Positions 16,940 to 26,107 of a stretch of 64,000 bases of DNA are shown here, in pieces (the stretch's first letter is position 1; the number at the start of each line of letters is the position of its first letter). Origin of the DNA: JAEUIX01 sp046156035 (GTDB taxonomy: Bacteria; Planctomycetota; Phycisphaerae; Phycisphaerales; UBA1924). Under the pieces are notes generated by a model. It saw only the letters and a program-made list of their open reading frames with translations. It had not been told where the DNA came from and did no database searches. The position numbers and the translations under genes are program-made. Location of the stretch: contig JBJXEW010000014.1 of assembly GCA_046156035.1 (NCBI GenBank), positions 1 through 64,000 of the forward strand. The letters run 5' to 3'.

Positions 16940-18460
16940 ATGCCAGAAAACCGAACAGCCGTTGCCAAGGGTCGGGACCGCAGGGCCAGCGCCAAGAGCG
17001 CGCCCGCTGCCGGCACGGGCGTGAACAAGGGGATCAGGCATTTCGTGGTGGACACGAACGTGCTGCTGCACGACCCCAACGCGCTCTTTGTGTTTCAGGA
17101 GCACGAGGTCGTCATCCCGTTCACGGTGATCGAGGAGATCGACAAGTTCAAGCGCGAGCCGGGCGACATCGGGCGAGCGGCCCGCGAGTGCATCAGGCAT
17201 CTGGACAAACTCCGGCTGATGGGCAAACTGCGCGAGGGCGTGCCGTGGGCGGGCGCCGAGCCGCGCCGCCCCAGCACGGGCGGCAAGCAGAAGACCGGGA
17301 GCGTGCGCATCGACATCGGCGAGCACCCGCGCCCCGCCATGCTCGCCGAGGACAAGGCCGACAACCGCATCATCGCCTCGGCGTGGGCGCTGCACACCAT
17401 GCCCGGCGTGCAGGCCGTGTTCGTGAGCAAAGACCTCAACGCTCGGATCAAGGCCGATGCGCTGGGGATTGTGACGGAGGATTTCGAGAACGCGAAGGTG
17501 GATGCGGAGCGGCTCTTCACCGGCTTTGGCGAGATCACGATTCCCGGTTCGCTCATCGACACGCTCTACGCCGACAAGATGCTGGCGCTCGATGATCTGC
17601 GCAAGTACCTGACGGCGACGGACACCAACGGCGATGAGTTCGTGCACGAGGTGTACCCGAATCAGTTTCTCATTCTGCACGATGACGACGACGAGAGCCA
17701 CAGCGGCCTGGCCCGCCGGCTGGGCGACACCGACCACGTGATCCCCGTCACCGGCCCGCGCAAGCCCGTGTTCGGCATCATGGGGCGCAATCTCCAGCAG
17801 ACGATGGCGCTGGACCTGCTGATGGATGATGAGATCCGTCTGGTGACGCTGCTGGGGAGCGCGGGCACGGGCAAAACGCTGCTGGCGGTGGCCGCGGGAA
17901 TGGCCAAGGTGTTCAACGAGGAGCGCTACGACAAGTTGCTGGTGGCGCGGCCGATCATGCCCATGGGGCGCGACATCGGCTACCTGCCCGGCAGCAAGGA
18001 CGACAAGATGGGCGCGTGGATGCAGCCCATTTTCGACAACCTGAGTTACCTGCTCAGCACCCGCGGCGCGAGCACCGAGAAGGGCGGCGGCAGCGCCCAG
18101 CACGCCGAGAGCCACAGCACCGAGCAGAAGATGCGCAAACTCATCGACGGCGGGCAGGTGGTGCTCGAACCCCTCACGTACATCCGCGGGCGGAGCATTC
18201 CGCACCAGTTCATGATCGTGGATGAGGCCCAGAACCTGACGCCGCACGAGGTGAAGACCATCGTGAGCCGCGTGGGTGAGGGCACCAAGGTGGTGCTCAC
18301 CGGCGACATCCAGCAGATCGACCATCCGTATCTGGACGGCTCAAGCAACGGCCTGAGTTACGCGGTGGAGCGGATGAAGGGCCAGCGGATCGCCGCGCAC
18401 GTGACCTTGGGCAAGAGCGAGCGGAGCGAACTGGCGAGCATCGCTGCGGCGTTCCTGTAG
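16940..18460 (+). CDS. PhoH-like ATPase with N-terminal PIN domain
   Basis: 506 residues from ATG 16940, which has GAGGGA just upstream; ATG 16874 is an alternative. The PIN domain (about 30-170) shows FVVDTNVLLHDPNALFVF, VIPFTVIEEIDKFK, and DNRIIASAW. The PhoH ATPase (about 250-500) shows the P-loop GSAGTGKTLLAVAAG, the Walker B FMIVDEAQNLTP and VLTGDIQQIDHPYLD. PIN-PhoH (PhoH2) proteins combine RNase and helicase-like activity, which suggests RNA processing. It is followed by a hairpin and the Fur-like gene on the opposite strand. The charged KPR-rich N-terminus of about 30 residues is not conserved-looking. Confidence 0.93.
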   Translation: MPENRTAVAKGRDRRASAKSAPAAGTGVNKGIRHFVVDTNVLLHDPNALFVFQEHEVVIPFTVIEEIDKFKREPGDIGRAARECIRHLDKLRLMGKLREGVPWAGAEPRRPSTGGKQKTGSVRIDIGEHPRPAMLAEDKADNRIIASAWALHTMPGVQAVFVSKDLNARIKADALGIVTEDFENAKVDAERLFTGFGEITIPGSLIDTLYADKMLALDDLRKYLTATDTNGDEFVHEVYPNQFLILHDDDDESHSGLARRLGDTDHVIPVTGPRKPVFGIMGRNLQQTMALDLLMDDEIRLVTLLGSAGTGKTLLAVAAGMAKVFNEERYDKLLVARPIMPMGRDIGYLPGSKDDKMGAWMQPIFDNLSYLLSTRGASTEKGGGSAQHAESHSTEQKMRKLIDGGQVVLEPLTYIRGRSIPHQFMIVDEAQNLTPHEVKTIVSRVGEGTKVVLTGDIQQIDHPYLDGSSNGLSYAVERMKGQRIAAHVTLGKSERSELASIAAAFL

Positions 18461-18470
18461 GAGAAGGCAA

Positions 18471-18494
18471 GGCGGACGGGACGTCCGCCCCACC
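18471..18494. repeat. GGCGGACGGGACGTCCGCC palindromic repeat
   Basis: Palindromic stem GGCGGACGG / CCGTCCGCC-like followed by CCACC, located between phoH and the Fur-like gene stops. An inverted copy differing by a few bases sits at 51031-51054, also next to a GGCAC repeat. It may help end phoH and is likely a dispersed element. Confidence 0.75.
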
Positions 18495-18512
18495 AAGACA
18501 TCTGCCCACCCG

Positions 18513-19079
18513 TCAACTCAGCGACGCGTACACCACGAACCTGTGCCCCTGCGGCATCAGCCCGCGCTCGCGGCACAGTCTGTCGCGCAGCGCCGCGAGT
18601 TCCGGCAGGTCCAGTTGCGTGATCTGGCGTGTGTCGGTGCGAATCAGCAGGCCGCTGGAGCGCTGCCCATACGCCAGTTGGTAGTGGGCGTGCTCGGCAT
18701 CAAACAGCACCTGCTGCACAATCCCCGCATCCACGAGCAGTTTCATGGTGCGGTAGACCGTGGCCTTGCTCACCGGCGGGCCGGGCGGCTGCGCGGGGGG
18801 GGAAGGGTGATGCGGGCGGCCGGTGGTGGCAGTGGGCATCGGCCCGGCCGCCCGCAGCCGCGCAATCAGTTGCTCCACCTGAAACGGCTCATCCGTGGAG
18901 ACGACCGCATCCAGAATCCGCGCCCGCTCGGGCGTGTATTTGAGGCGCACGCTCTTGAGTTTGCGCCGGAAGACAGCGCAGAGCGGCTCCATGATGGTGA
19001 GGGCGTCGGTGGCGGGCGGCGTCCAGGCCTTGGTTGAGGCGGGGCGCGGCGGGGGTTGCGGGGCGGAGTTGGGCGGCAT
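18513..19079 (-). CDS. Fur-family regulator, degenerate metal sites
   Basis: 188 residues; an ATG at 18992 gives 159. The Fur winged helix is recognisable: RRKLKSVRLKYTPERARILDAVVSTDEPFQVEQLIARLR and VSKATVYRTMKLLVDAGIVQQVLFD. In Fur, Zur and PerR the next segment carries HHHL.C..CG metal ligands; here it reads AHYQLAYGQRSSGLLIRTDTRQITQLDLPEL, lacking those His and Cys residues. A proline-rich insertion (TGRPHHPSPPAQPPGPP) sits before the recognition helix. It therefore may not sense metal. The last helix LAALRDRLCRERGLMPQGHRFVVYASL fits the Fur C-terminus. Regulated genes are unknown. Confidence 0.8.
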   Translation of the reverse strand: MPPNSAPQPPPRPASTKAWTPPATDALTIMEPLCAVFRRKLKSVRLKYTPERARILDAVVSTDEPFQVEQLIARLRAAGPMPTATTGRPHHPSPPAQPPGPPVSKATVYRTMKLLVDAGIVQQVLFDAEHAHYQLAYGQRSSGLLIRTDTRQITQLDLPELAALRDRLCRERGLMPQGHRFVVYASLS

Positions 19080-19139
19080 GAGAGGAGAGTGTACCGCTTG
19101 CAGCCTCTACACTCGCCGCGCGTGCTTGATCCCTTCGCG

Positions 19140-21449
19140 ATGCGGTTGTCCAAGCGGGTGCGGCTCCTGGTGATTCTGGGGCTTGTGGTGGCGTGCGCCT
19201 GCGGCCTGGCCACGCTGGGCCTGGGTGATGGCACCCCGCCCGGGCTGGGTGTTCTCACGCTCCTGCACACGCTGCTCACCGCGGGCGGCGTAGCCCTCTG
19301 CTACGCGGGCGCCGGCCTGGGCTTTGGTGCAGTGGTCACGCGCTGTGTGCTGGGCGCAGGGCCGCAGCGGTGGTGGCTGGCGCTGGCGACCGGTCCGGCC
19401 TGCCTTTTGTGGCTCAGCCACACGCTGGGCGTGATGGGCTTGCTCGGCGGTGAACTTGGGCGTGTGGTCGCGCTCTTTGTGTGCGCGGCGGGGCTCACGC
19501 TGCTGGCGCTGGAAGTGCTCGCGACCGTGCGAGCGAAGCCGAACCTGGCCATGCCCCCGCTCGCCGGGCTGCTGTGGTGCGGCGCGGCGGGGCTGCTGCT
19601 CGTGGCCGCGGCCAGCCCGCCGGGGTGGCTTTGGGCCAGCGAGGGGCGCGGCTACGACGTGCTGAGTTATCACCTGCAACTGCCGCAGGAGTGGCTGCGC
19701 CTGCGGCGGATCGTGCCGCTGGAGCACAACGTCTACTCGTACCTGCCGGGGGGGATGGAGGCGGGGTTCCTGCACATCGCGGCGATGATGGGGCCGTGGA
19801 ACAGCGCCCAGGCAGACCGCGGCATCGCGCAGGGCCTTGTGGCGGGTGATGGCACCGGGGCGATCGCCTGCCAGATGCTGCACGCCGGCCTCGCGCTTGT
19901 GAGCGCGATGCTCGTCGGGCGCATCGTGTGGACGGTGGTGGTGCGGGGTGGTCCAGCCGCGGCACGCGTGGCGGCGGAAGCGGGCGCGCTGGCAGGCGCG
20001 GCCATTCTCGCGCTGCCGTGGATGATCGTGGCGGGCTCGATGGCGTACAACGAAGCGGCGGTGTGCGCATTGCTTGCCGGGGCTGTGCTGGCCGCGTTGG
20101 GCGCGCCCGACGGGGGCACCGCCACGAGCGCCTGGCGGCGTGGCTTGGTGTGCGGGTGCTTGGTGGGCATGGCCACGGCGTGCAAGCCCACGGCCTTCTT
20201 CTTTGCCGCGCCACTGGTGGGCGCAGTGCTGCTGGTTGAGGTGCCCTTCCGCCCGTGGGGGCGCGCGTGGGCGGCTGCCGCGGCAGCGTGTGTGGTTGCG
20301 GGGTTGGTGGCGATCGGGCCGTACGCGGTGCGGAACTGGACGCACGGCGGCAACCCGGTGTTTCCCGCGGCCACCAGCGTGTTTGGCACAGCGCACTGGA
20401 GCGAGGAGCAGGCAGAACGGTTCGCGGCAAACCATCGGCAGGGTGGCACGGTCGCGAAGCGCGCGAACCTGCTCTTCGCACGCTCGGGCGACGGCCTGGG
20501 TGCCCAGCCGCGCGGCGTGTTCCACGAACAGTGGGGCGGCGTGCGTGTGACCAACGCCATGATCGCCGCGAACGTACCGGCGGCGTTCTTTCCCGTCGCG
20601 GCGGTGTGCGCGCTGCTGGCGCTGGCGTGGCGGGTCTCGCACAGGATGGCGGCGATGCTGGTCGTGGGGTCTGGGGCGGGTGTGGCCTGGTGGCTCCTCG
20701 GCTCGCACTGCCAATCACGATTCTTGATGCCGCTTGCGGTGCCGATGAGCGTGTGCATCGGACTGGGCGCGGCCCGCATCATGGCTGTGGAGGCGCGCAT
20801 GCCGTGGGAACTGCTGCGCCGGCTCGGCGTGCTGGCGGTGCATGTGCTGCCCCTGTGGCTGACGGCCAGCGGCGTGCTGATCTTTTTGCGTGAGGGTGGA
20901 GGGCGGCCCAACGCGATGCTTGCGGATGGCACGGGGCTGAGGACCGGAGCCACAGCTGCGGCGATGCTGGGGAGGGCAGGGAATGAGGAAGAGGTTCGCG
21001 CGATTGTGGAGCAACTGGGCGTTGAGGCGTACGTGAACGTGTGCCTGCCGGTGGCGTCGGGCGTGCTGCTGCTGGGCGATGCCACGCCGCTGTATTACAC
21101 GAGGCCGGTGAAGTACGCAACCACGTGGGACGAGTCGCCGCTGGGCAAGGCGATGCGTGCGGCACCCGACGATGAGGGGGCCTGGGAACGCGCGATGGAG
21201 CGCGCAGGGATCGAGTACATCGTGGTGAGTTTCTCCGAGTTGTCGCGGCTCAGGGCCTCGGGATACCTCGACCCCGTGCTGACACCGGCGCGTGTGGGGC
21301 GGCTCCTGGAGGGGTGCTGCCTGCCCGTGCGCAAGTGGGAGGAGAGCGGGCACGCCTTGTTCCGGTTGAGGAGCGTGCCGGAACGGGAAATGCCGACGCG
21401 GGGCGGGGGTGCGGGCGGGCCCGGCGGGCCCAGCGGGAGCGATGCGTGA
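19140..21449 (+). CDS. Polytopic membrane protein, GT-C glycosyltransferase-like
   Basis: 769 residues from ATG 19140 with about ten or more hydrophobic helices, for example LLVILGLVVACACGLATLGL, GVALCYAGAGLGFGAV and FFFAAPLVGAVLLVEV. The early lumenal loop YDVLSYHLQLPQEWLRL...NVYSYLPGGMEAG resembles the DxxxYHLPLP loop of lipid-linked-sugar glycosyltransferases (GT-C fold). The C-terminal soluble part (EQLGVEAYVNVCLPVASGV, TWDESPLGKAM, EYIVVSFSEL) could bind an acceptor. The end is Gly-rich. It overlaps the next gene by 4 bases (GTGA), and the partner looks like a flippase, so both may act in cell-surface polymer or glycolipid assembly. The exact substrate is inference. Confidence 0.7.
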   Translation: MRLSKRVRLLVILGLVVACACGLATLGLGDGTPPGLGVLTLLHTLLTAGGVALCYAGAGLGFGAVVTRCVLGAGPQRWWLALATGPACLLWLSHTLGVMGLLGGELGRVVALFVCAAGLTLLALEVLATVRAKPNLAMPPLAGLLWCGAAGLLLVAAASPPGWLWASEGRGYDVLSYHLQLPQEWLRLRRIVPLEHNVYSYLPGGMEAGFLHIAAMMGPWNSAQADRGIAQGLVAGDGTGAIACQMLHAGLALVSAMLVGRIVWTVVVRGGPAAARVAAEAGALAGAAILALPWMIVAGSMAYNEAAVCALLAGAVLAALGAPDGGTATSAWRRGLVCGCLVGMATACKPTAFFFAAPLVGAVLLVEVPFRPWGRAWAAAAAACVVAGLVAIGPYAVRNWTHGGNPVFPAATSVFGTAHWSEEQAERFAANHRQGGTVAKRANLLFARSGDGLGAQPRGVFHEQWGGVRVTNAMIAANVPAAFFPVAAVCALLALAWRVSHRMAAMLVVGSGAGVAWWLLGSHCQSRFLMPLAVPMSVCIGLGAARIMAVEARMPWELLRRLGVLAVHVLPLWLTASGVLIFLREGGGRPNAMLADGTGLRTGATAAAMLGRAGNEEEVRAIVEQLGVEAYVNVCLPVASGVLLLGDATPLYYTRPVKYATTWDESPLGKAMRAAPDDEGAWERAMERAGIEYIVVSFSELSRLRASGYLDPVLTPARVGRLLEGCCLPVRKWEESGHALFRLRSVPEREMPTRGGGAGGPGGPSGSDA

Positions 21450-22558
21450 GCGGCGTGAGCGCGACAGACGCGAGTGGATCGACACGCCACACCGACGCGC
21501 CCGCGGCGGCACCGGTGCCGCCGCCGCGCGGGTGGTCGTGGGGCCGCGCGGCGTTGCAGATCACGGGCTTTGCCATAGGCCTTGCCCTGTTGTGGTGGGC
21601 CGTGCGCAGCGCGTTCGCCAGCCCGGAGCAGCGGGCCCAACTGGAGCGGATGCTGCACCTGCCGTGGTGGCAGGTGGGCGTGCTGGTGGGCTTGTCGGCC
21701 CTCACGGTGGTGCTGGATGGGCTGGTGTTTCGCGCCGTGCTGTGGCCCGTGCATCGCCTGCGTCGGCGCGATGTGGCCGCGGTCAACGGCGTCTGCTCGG
21801 CGCTGAGTTACCTTCCCTTCAAGATGGGTCTCCTGTTCCGCGTCTTCTATCACCGCACGCGCGATGGTCTGGGCGTGCTGGTGATCGGCTCGTGGGTCTT
21901 GGCGACGGGCGCCGTGCTGCTGGCGGGTGTGGTGCCGGTGGTGGCGGCGGGCCTGCTTGTGCCAGCGGGGGTTGGTTGGTGGGCGGTGGCAATCGGCGGG
22001 GTGCTGGTGCTCGCGGCGGGCGGGCACCTGCTTGCGCGTGTGCTTGCGGGTGAGCGGGCCCACGCGCTCGCCACGCGCATGGCCGCGGGGTCGCGCGTGC
22101 GCTGGGCGCAGCGGTTCCTGGCCAGCGCGGCGTTCGCACGCGTCTGGGCCGGTGTGCACATGCTGGCCGACGGACCGGCGTTTGTGCGAGCAATGGTGCT
22201 GCGCGTGCTGATCCTGGCGGCGCAGGGGGCGCGCTTCTGGCTCGCGGCGCACTGGCTGGGTGTGGAGTTGTCGCCCGAGGCGGCCCTGCTGGCGGGGAGC
22301 GCGTACAACCTGCTGCAGGCGATCGCGCCCACGGGTGTGGGCGGCCTGCGCGAGTGGGGCACCAGCGGCGCGCTCGCAACGCTGGGCGGTGGCGGCATGA
22401 TGGCGGTGGTGCTGGCGGTGACGGCGACGGAGGCCGCGACCAACCTGGTGCTGGGTGTGGGCGGGGGTGCGTACTTACGGCTCGACCGGCTGCTTCTACG
22501 ATCCGGCGATGAGGCTCGCGCTCGCGCAGACAAATCCGACCATCGGCGCCCTGGATGA
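21446..22558 (+). CDS. Lysylphosphatidylglycerol synthase-type flippase domain membrane protein
   Basis: 370 residues from the GTG at 21446, which overlaps the previous stop. Hydrophobic helices occur throughout (ITGFAIGLALLWWAVRS, VGVLVGLSALTVVLDGLVF, VVPVVAAGLLVPAGVGWWAV). The segment CSALSYLPFKMGLLFRVFYH and the C-terminal LQAIAPTGVGGLREWGTSGAL match the UPF0104/LPG-synthase transmembrane family, which includes lipid-linked intermediate translocases. Its last 50 bases overlap the start of nadE, in another frame. With the upstream GT-C-like protein it suggests a surface polysaccharide or lipid pathway, but that is context only. Confidence 0.75.
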   Translation: MSGVSATDASGSTRHTDAPAAAPVPPPRGWSWGRAALQITGFAIGLALLWWAVRSAFASPEQRAQLERMLHLPWWQVGVLVGLSALTVVLDGLVFRAVLWPVHRLRRRDVAAVNGVCSALSYLPFKMGLLFRVFYHRTRDGLGVLVIGSWVLATGAVLLAGVVPVVAAGLLVPAGVGWWAVAIGGVLVLAAGGHLLARVLAGERAHALATRMAAGSRVRWAQRFLASAAFARVWAGVHMLADGPAFVRAMVLRVLILAAQGARFWLAAHWLGVELSPEAALLAGSAYNLLQAIAPTGVGGLREWGTSGALATLGGGGMMAVVLAVTATEAATNLVLGVGGGAYLRLDRLLLRSGDEARARADKSDHRRPG

Positions 22559-24344
22559 CAACGCCGCCCTGATTCTTGCGTTTGCGCGGCGTGCTCACGA
22601 GCAGCAGGCGGACCTGGTGGTGTTCCCGGAACTGTGCCTTACGGGGTACCCGCCCAAAGACCTGCTCATGCAGGAGGGGTTCATCGACGCGGCGTGCATC
22701 GCGGCCAAACGCGTGGGTGAGGCGCTGCCGCCGGGCATCACGGTTGTGTTCGGAGCGCCGATGCCCCTCGATGAAACGGGGCGAAGGCTGAGCAACGCTC
22801 TGCTCGTGTACCGCGACGGGCAGATGGTGGCTTGGTACGACAAGCGTCTCTTGCCCACGTACGACGTGTTCGATGAGAATCGTTACTTCGTCGCGGGCAC
22901 ACGCCCGGTCGTGGTGAGCGTGCCCATGCGCAGCGCGCGGGGCGGCGCCGGGCGGAACGTGCCCGTGGGCCTGAGCATCTGCGAAGACCTGTGGCGCGGC
23001 TTCGATGCCGGTTTCAGCGAGCGCTACTTGGACAAGCCGGACCCAGTGGAGGAACTTTGCAACCCTGCGCCGGAGTCGGGCCTGGCGCGCCCGGAGTTGA
23101 TCGTGAACCCCTCGGCCAGCCCCTTCGTGCTCGGCAAGGGCGAGCGGCACCGGGCCATTCTGGCCCACCACGCACGCGAGCGCGGCATCGTGCTGGCGGC
23201 GGTGAATCAGGTGGGTGGGAACGACGAGTTGGTGTTTGATGGATACGCCGCGGTGGTCGGTGCGGATGGTGAGGTCATGGCGGAGGGGCGGTTGTTCGAG
23301 GAGGGGTTGCTGGTGGTGGATGTGGCGCTTGAAGGCACGGAGGGAAGAAGGGAAGAAGGCACGCAGGCACCGAGGCACGAAGACACGAAGGAAGGACGCA
23401 ACCCCCTCCGGTCGCCCGTGGCGACCACCTCCCCCAGAGGGGGAGGAGTCGGTGCGAAAACGTGCGATGAGGAGTTGCTCTTTCGCGCCTTGGTGCTGGG
23501 CGTGCGCGACTACTGCCGCAAGACCGGGTTCAAGAGTTGCGTGCTGGGGTTGTCCGGCGGCATTGACTCGGCCGTGGTGGCCGTGCTCGCCGCGGCGGCG
23601 CTGGGGCCTGAGAACGTGCTGGGCGTGAGCATGCCGAGCCGGTATTCATCCGAAGGTTCGAAGGACGACGCGGCGGTTCTGGCCAAGAACCTGGGCGTGC
23701 CCTTCCAGACGTTGCCGATCGAGGGCGCGTTCGCGTTGCTCCTGGGCGTGCTGGAACCGGCGATGGGTGGCAAGGGGGCGGATGTGACGGAGGAGAACCT
23801 CCAGAGCCGCGTGCGCGGCACACTGCTCATGGCGATCTCCAACAAGCACAACCACCTGCTGCTCACCACGGGCAACAAGAGCGAACTGGGCGTGGGCTAC
23901 TGCACGCTCTACGGCGACATGAACGGCGGGCTGGCGGTGCTCAGCGATGTGGGCAAGATCATGGTCTACCGGCTGGCCCGGTGGATGAACGAGCACGCGG
24001 GCGACCTGGGCGTCGCGGGTCTGGCGCGCCCGCCGATCCCCGAGGCCAGCATCACCAAGGCCCCCTCGGCGGAACTGCGGCCAAACCAGACGGATCAGGA
24101 CTCGCTGCCGCCGTATCACGTGCTGGACGAGATCATCGAGCGGTATGTGGAGCGTCGCGAGAGCCCCGCGCGGATCGTGCGGGAGATGGGTGCCGACGCG
24201 GCGGTGGTCGCCCGCGTGGTCCGCATGATCGACCTGGCCGAGTACAAGCGCAAGCAGGCACCCGTGGGCCTGAAGGTCACGGGCGTGGCCTTCGGCTCCG
24301 GCCGCCGCATGCCTATTGCCCAGGGGTGGCGGCCGGGCGTGTGA
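22509..24344 (+). CDS. nadE: Glutamine-dependent NAD+ synthetase with repeat-derived linker
   Basis: 611 residues. The N-terminal nitrilase-type glutaminase domain shows the Glu in FPELCLTGYPPKDLL, Lys in WYDKRLLPTYDVFDENRYF and Cys in GLSICEDLWRGF. The C-terminal domain has the PP-loop LGLSGGIDSAVVAV, SMPSRYSSEGSKDDA, NLQSRVRGTLLMAISNK and LLTTGNKSELGVGYCTLYGD, which bind deamido-NAD and ATP. Between them, residues about 275-317 (ALEGTEGRREEGTQAP...VATTSPRGGGVG) are encoded by two non-coding repeat families read in frame. The insert falls at the domain linker, so the enzyme is probably active. mgtE follows 35 bases later. Confidence 0.95.
   Translation: MRLALAQTNPTIGALDDNAALILAFARRAHEQQADLVVFPELCLTGYPPKDLLMQEGFIDAACIAAKRVGEALPPGITVVFGAPMPLDETGRRLSNALLVYRDGQMVAWYDKRLLPTYDVFDENRYFVAGTRPVVVSVPMRSARGGAGRNVPVGLSICEDLWRGFDAGFSERYLDKPDPVEELCNPAPESGLARPELIVNPSASPFVLGKGERHRAILAHHARERGIVLAAVNQVGGNDELVFDGYAAVVGADGEVMAEGRLFEEGLLVVDVALEGTEGRREEGTQAPRHEDTKEGRNPLRSPVATTSPRGGGVGAKTCDEELLFRALVLGVRDYCRKTGFKSCVLGLSGGIDSAVVAVLAAAALGPENVLGVSMPSRYSSEGSKDDAAVLAKNLGVPFQTLPIEGAFALLLGVLEPAMGGKGADVTEENLQSRVRGTLLMAISNKHNHLLLTTGNKSELGVGYCTLYGDMNGGLAVLSDVGKIMVYRLARWMNEHAGDLGVAGLARPPIPEASITKAPSAELRPNQTDQDSLPPYHVLDEIIERYVERRESPARIVREMGADAAVVARVVRMIDLAEYKRKQAPVGLKVTGVAFGSGRRMPIAQGWRPGV
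23331..23446. repeat. Repeat insertion inside nadE (GGCACGAA tract + palindromes)
   Basis: 23331-23394 is a tract of GAAGGCACGGAGG, AAGGCACGCAGGCAC and GGCACGAAGACACGAAGG units. 23402-23446 has GGTCGCC (23410-23416) paired with GGCGACC (23420-23426), then CCTCCCCC (23428-23435) paired with GGGGGAGG (23439-23446). The whole is a multiple of three and keeps the nadE frame open. A palindromic element with the same architecture is in the helicase gene at 45827-45872. Confidence 0.85.
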
Positions 24345-24379
24345 GGGCTTGACCGTGGCGGCGGCGGTACGCTTGCCGC

Positions 24380-26032
24380 GTGAACCCCGTCGCGAACCTG
24401 CTTGAGCCCGAGGTCGTGGAGTTGATCCGCGCGGGCGATTACGCGAACCTGCGCGATGCGCTGCACGGCGTGCCGCCGGCGGACGTGGCGGACATTCTCG
24501 CGGATATCGATCCGGAACTCGCGGCCATCGCGTTCAGGTTCCTGCCGCGCGATGATTCGGCCGTCGTCTTCTCCTATCTGGACGCGGACAAGCAGGAGGC
24601 GTTGATCAAGCGTCTGGGCGACAAGGGTGCCGTGCGGATCATCGAGGCCATGACCGCCGACGACCGTGCCCGGCTGCTGGACGAGTTGCCGGCGGAGGTG
24701 GCGGAGCGCATTGTGGCGAGCCTGCCGCCGCAGGAGCGGGCCGAGACGCAGGCGATCCTGGGCTACCCGCCGCGCTCGGTGGGAAGGCTGATGACGCCCG
24801 ACTATGTGCGGATACGTGCCGACTGGACCGCGGCCCGCGCGCTGGAACACATCCGCAAGCACGGGCGCGATGCCGAGACCATCAACGTGGTGTACGTGGT
24901 GGATGAACAGGGCGTGCTGATCGATGACCTGCGCCTGCGTCAGATCATCATGGCCGAGCCCGAGACGCCCATTGAGAGCGTGATGAACCGGCAGTTTGTC
25001 ACCCTGCGGGCAGACCAGCCGCAGGAAGAGGCGGTGGTGGCGCTCACGAAGTATGACCGCGTGGCCCTGCCGGTGGTCGATTCGCGCGGGGCCCTGCTGG
25101 GCATCGTGACGCACGACGACGTGGCGGATGTGGCCGTGCAGGAGGCCACGGAAGACATGCAGAAGATCGGCGGCCTGCAGGCCCTGGAAGAACCCTTCAT
25201 GCAGACGAGCATGTTCTCGCTCTTCAAGAAGCGGGCGCCCTGGCTGGCGCTGCTCTTCCTGTCGGAACTGCTCACCAGCAACGCCATCGCCTTCTTCCAG
25301 GACGAGATCCAGCGGGCCGCGATCTTGGCGGTGTTCATCCCCGCCATCATCTCTTCCGGCGGCAACGCGGGGTCGCAGGCCAGCACGCTGGTGATCCGGG
25401 CGCTGGGCCTGCGCGAGATCACGCTCAGCGACTGGCTGCGCGTGCTGCTGCGCGAGATCGGCGTGGCCATGGTGCTGGCGCTCATGATCGGCGCGATCGG
25501 CATCTTCCGCATCAACCTCTTCGGGTGGATGGGCTGGTTCAAAGACCCCAACGTGATGGACCACTACGTGATCCTGAGCGTGACCATCGGCTCGACCCTG
25601 GTGGGCGTGGTGCTGTGGGGGAGCATCATGGGGGCCATGCTGCCCTTCCTGCTCAAACGCATGGGCTTTGACCCCGCCGGCAGTTCCACGCCCTTCGTCG
25701 CCACGCTGGTGGACGTGACGGGCATCTGCATCTACTTCATGCTTGCGCTGGTGCTGCTCCGCTCCACGCTCCTGCGGCCCGATGCACCGGACACGCTCGT
25801 GCACACAGACGCGATCGTGGAGGTGCTGGCGGTGGACAACTACCGGCCGGGCGACAAAGAGGTGGAACTGACGGTGCAGACGGCAGCCCAGAAGGCCGCG
25901 GGCGGGGCGGTCGTTGGCCGCGTCACGCTGCCGGTTGCCGGCCTGCCCGATGCCAAGCCGCCGACCGTCGGCGAGCGCCTGCTGCTGCACTTTTCATCCA
26001 GCGATGCGGTGAGGGCGGAGCGGGCACCCTGA
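24380..26032 (+). CDS. mgtE: Magnesium transporter MgtE
   Basis: 550 residues from a GTG. Order: N-domain of superhelical repeats (ADVADILADIDPELAAIAF, RLLDELPAEVAERIVASLP, 1-130), a pair of CBS domains (SVGRLMTPDYVRIRADW and SVMNRQFVTLRADQPQEEA, 135-260), then five membrane helices (290-460) with the selectivity-filter segment SSGGNAGSQASTLVIRALGL. The cytoplasmic N and CBS parts sense internal Mg2+ and close the pore. After the last helix there is an extra tail of roughly 85 residues (AIVEVLAVDNYRPGDKEVEL...TVGERLLLHF) that ordinary MgtE lacks; it may form an extra soluble domain. Co-directional with nadE. Confidence 0.95.
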   Translation: MNPVANLLEPEVVELIRAGDYANLRDALHGVPPADVADILADIDPELAAIAFRFLPRDDSAVVFSYLDADKQEALIKRLGDKGAVRIIEAMTADDRARLLDELPAEVAERIVASLPPQERAETQAILGYPPRSVGRLMTPDYVRIRADWTAARALEHIRKHGRDAETINVVYVVDEQGVLIDDLRLRQIIMAEPETPIESVMNRQFVTLRADQPQEEAVVALTKYDRVALPVVDSRGALLGIVTHDDVADVAVQEATEDMQKIGGLQALEEPFMQTSMFSLFKKRAPWLALLFLSELLTSNAIAFFQDEIQRAAILAVFIPAIISSGGNAGSQASTLVIRALGLREITLSDWLRVLLREIGVAMVLALMIGAIGIFRINLFGWMGWFKDPNVMDHYVILSVTIGSTLVGVVLWGSIMGAMLPFLLKRMGFDPAGSSTPFVATLVDVTGICIYFMLALVLLRSTLLRPDAPDTLVHTDAIVEVLAVDNYRPGDKEVELTVQTAAQKAAGGAVVGRVTLPVAGLPDAKPPTVGERLLLHFSSSDAVRAERAP

Positions 26033-26107
26033 TATGCGCGCGGTTGAGGTGGAGCAGCAAGGATCGGGCCCTAGCGTGGATCTCCGCAACCGATATGCTG
26101 GTCGACT

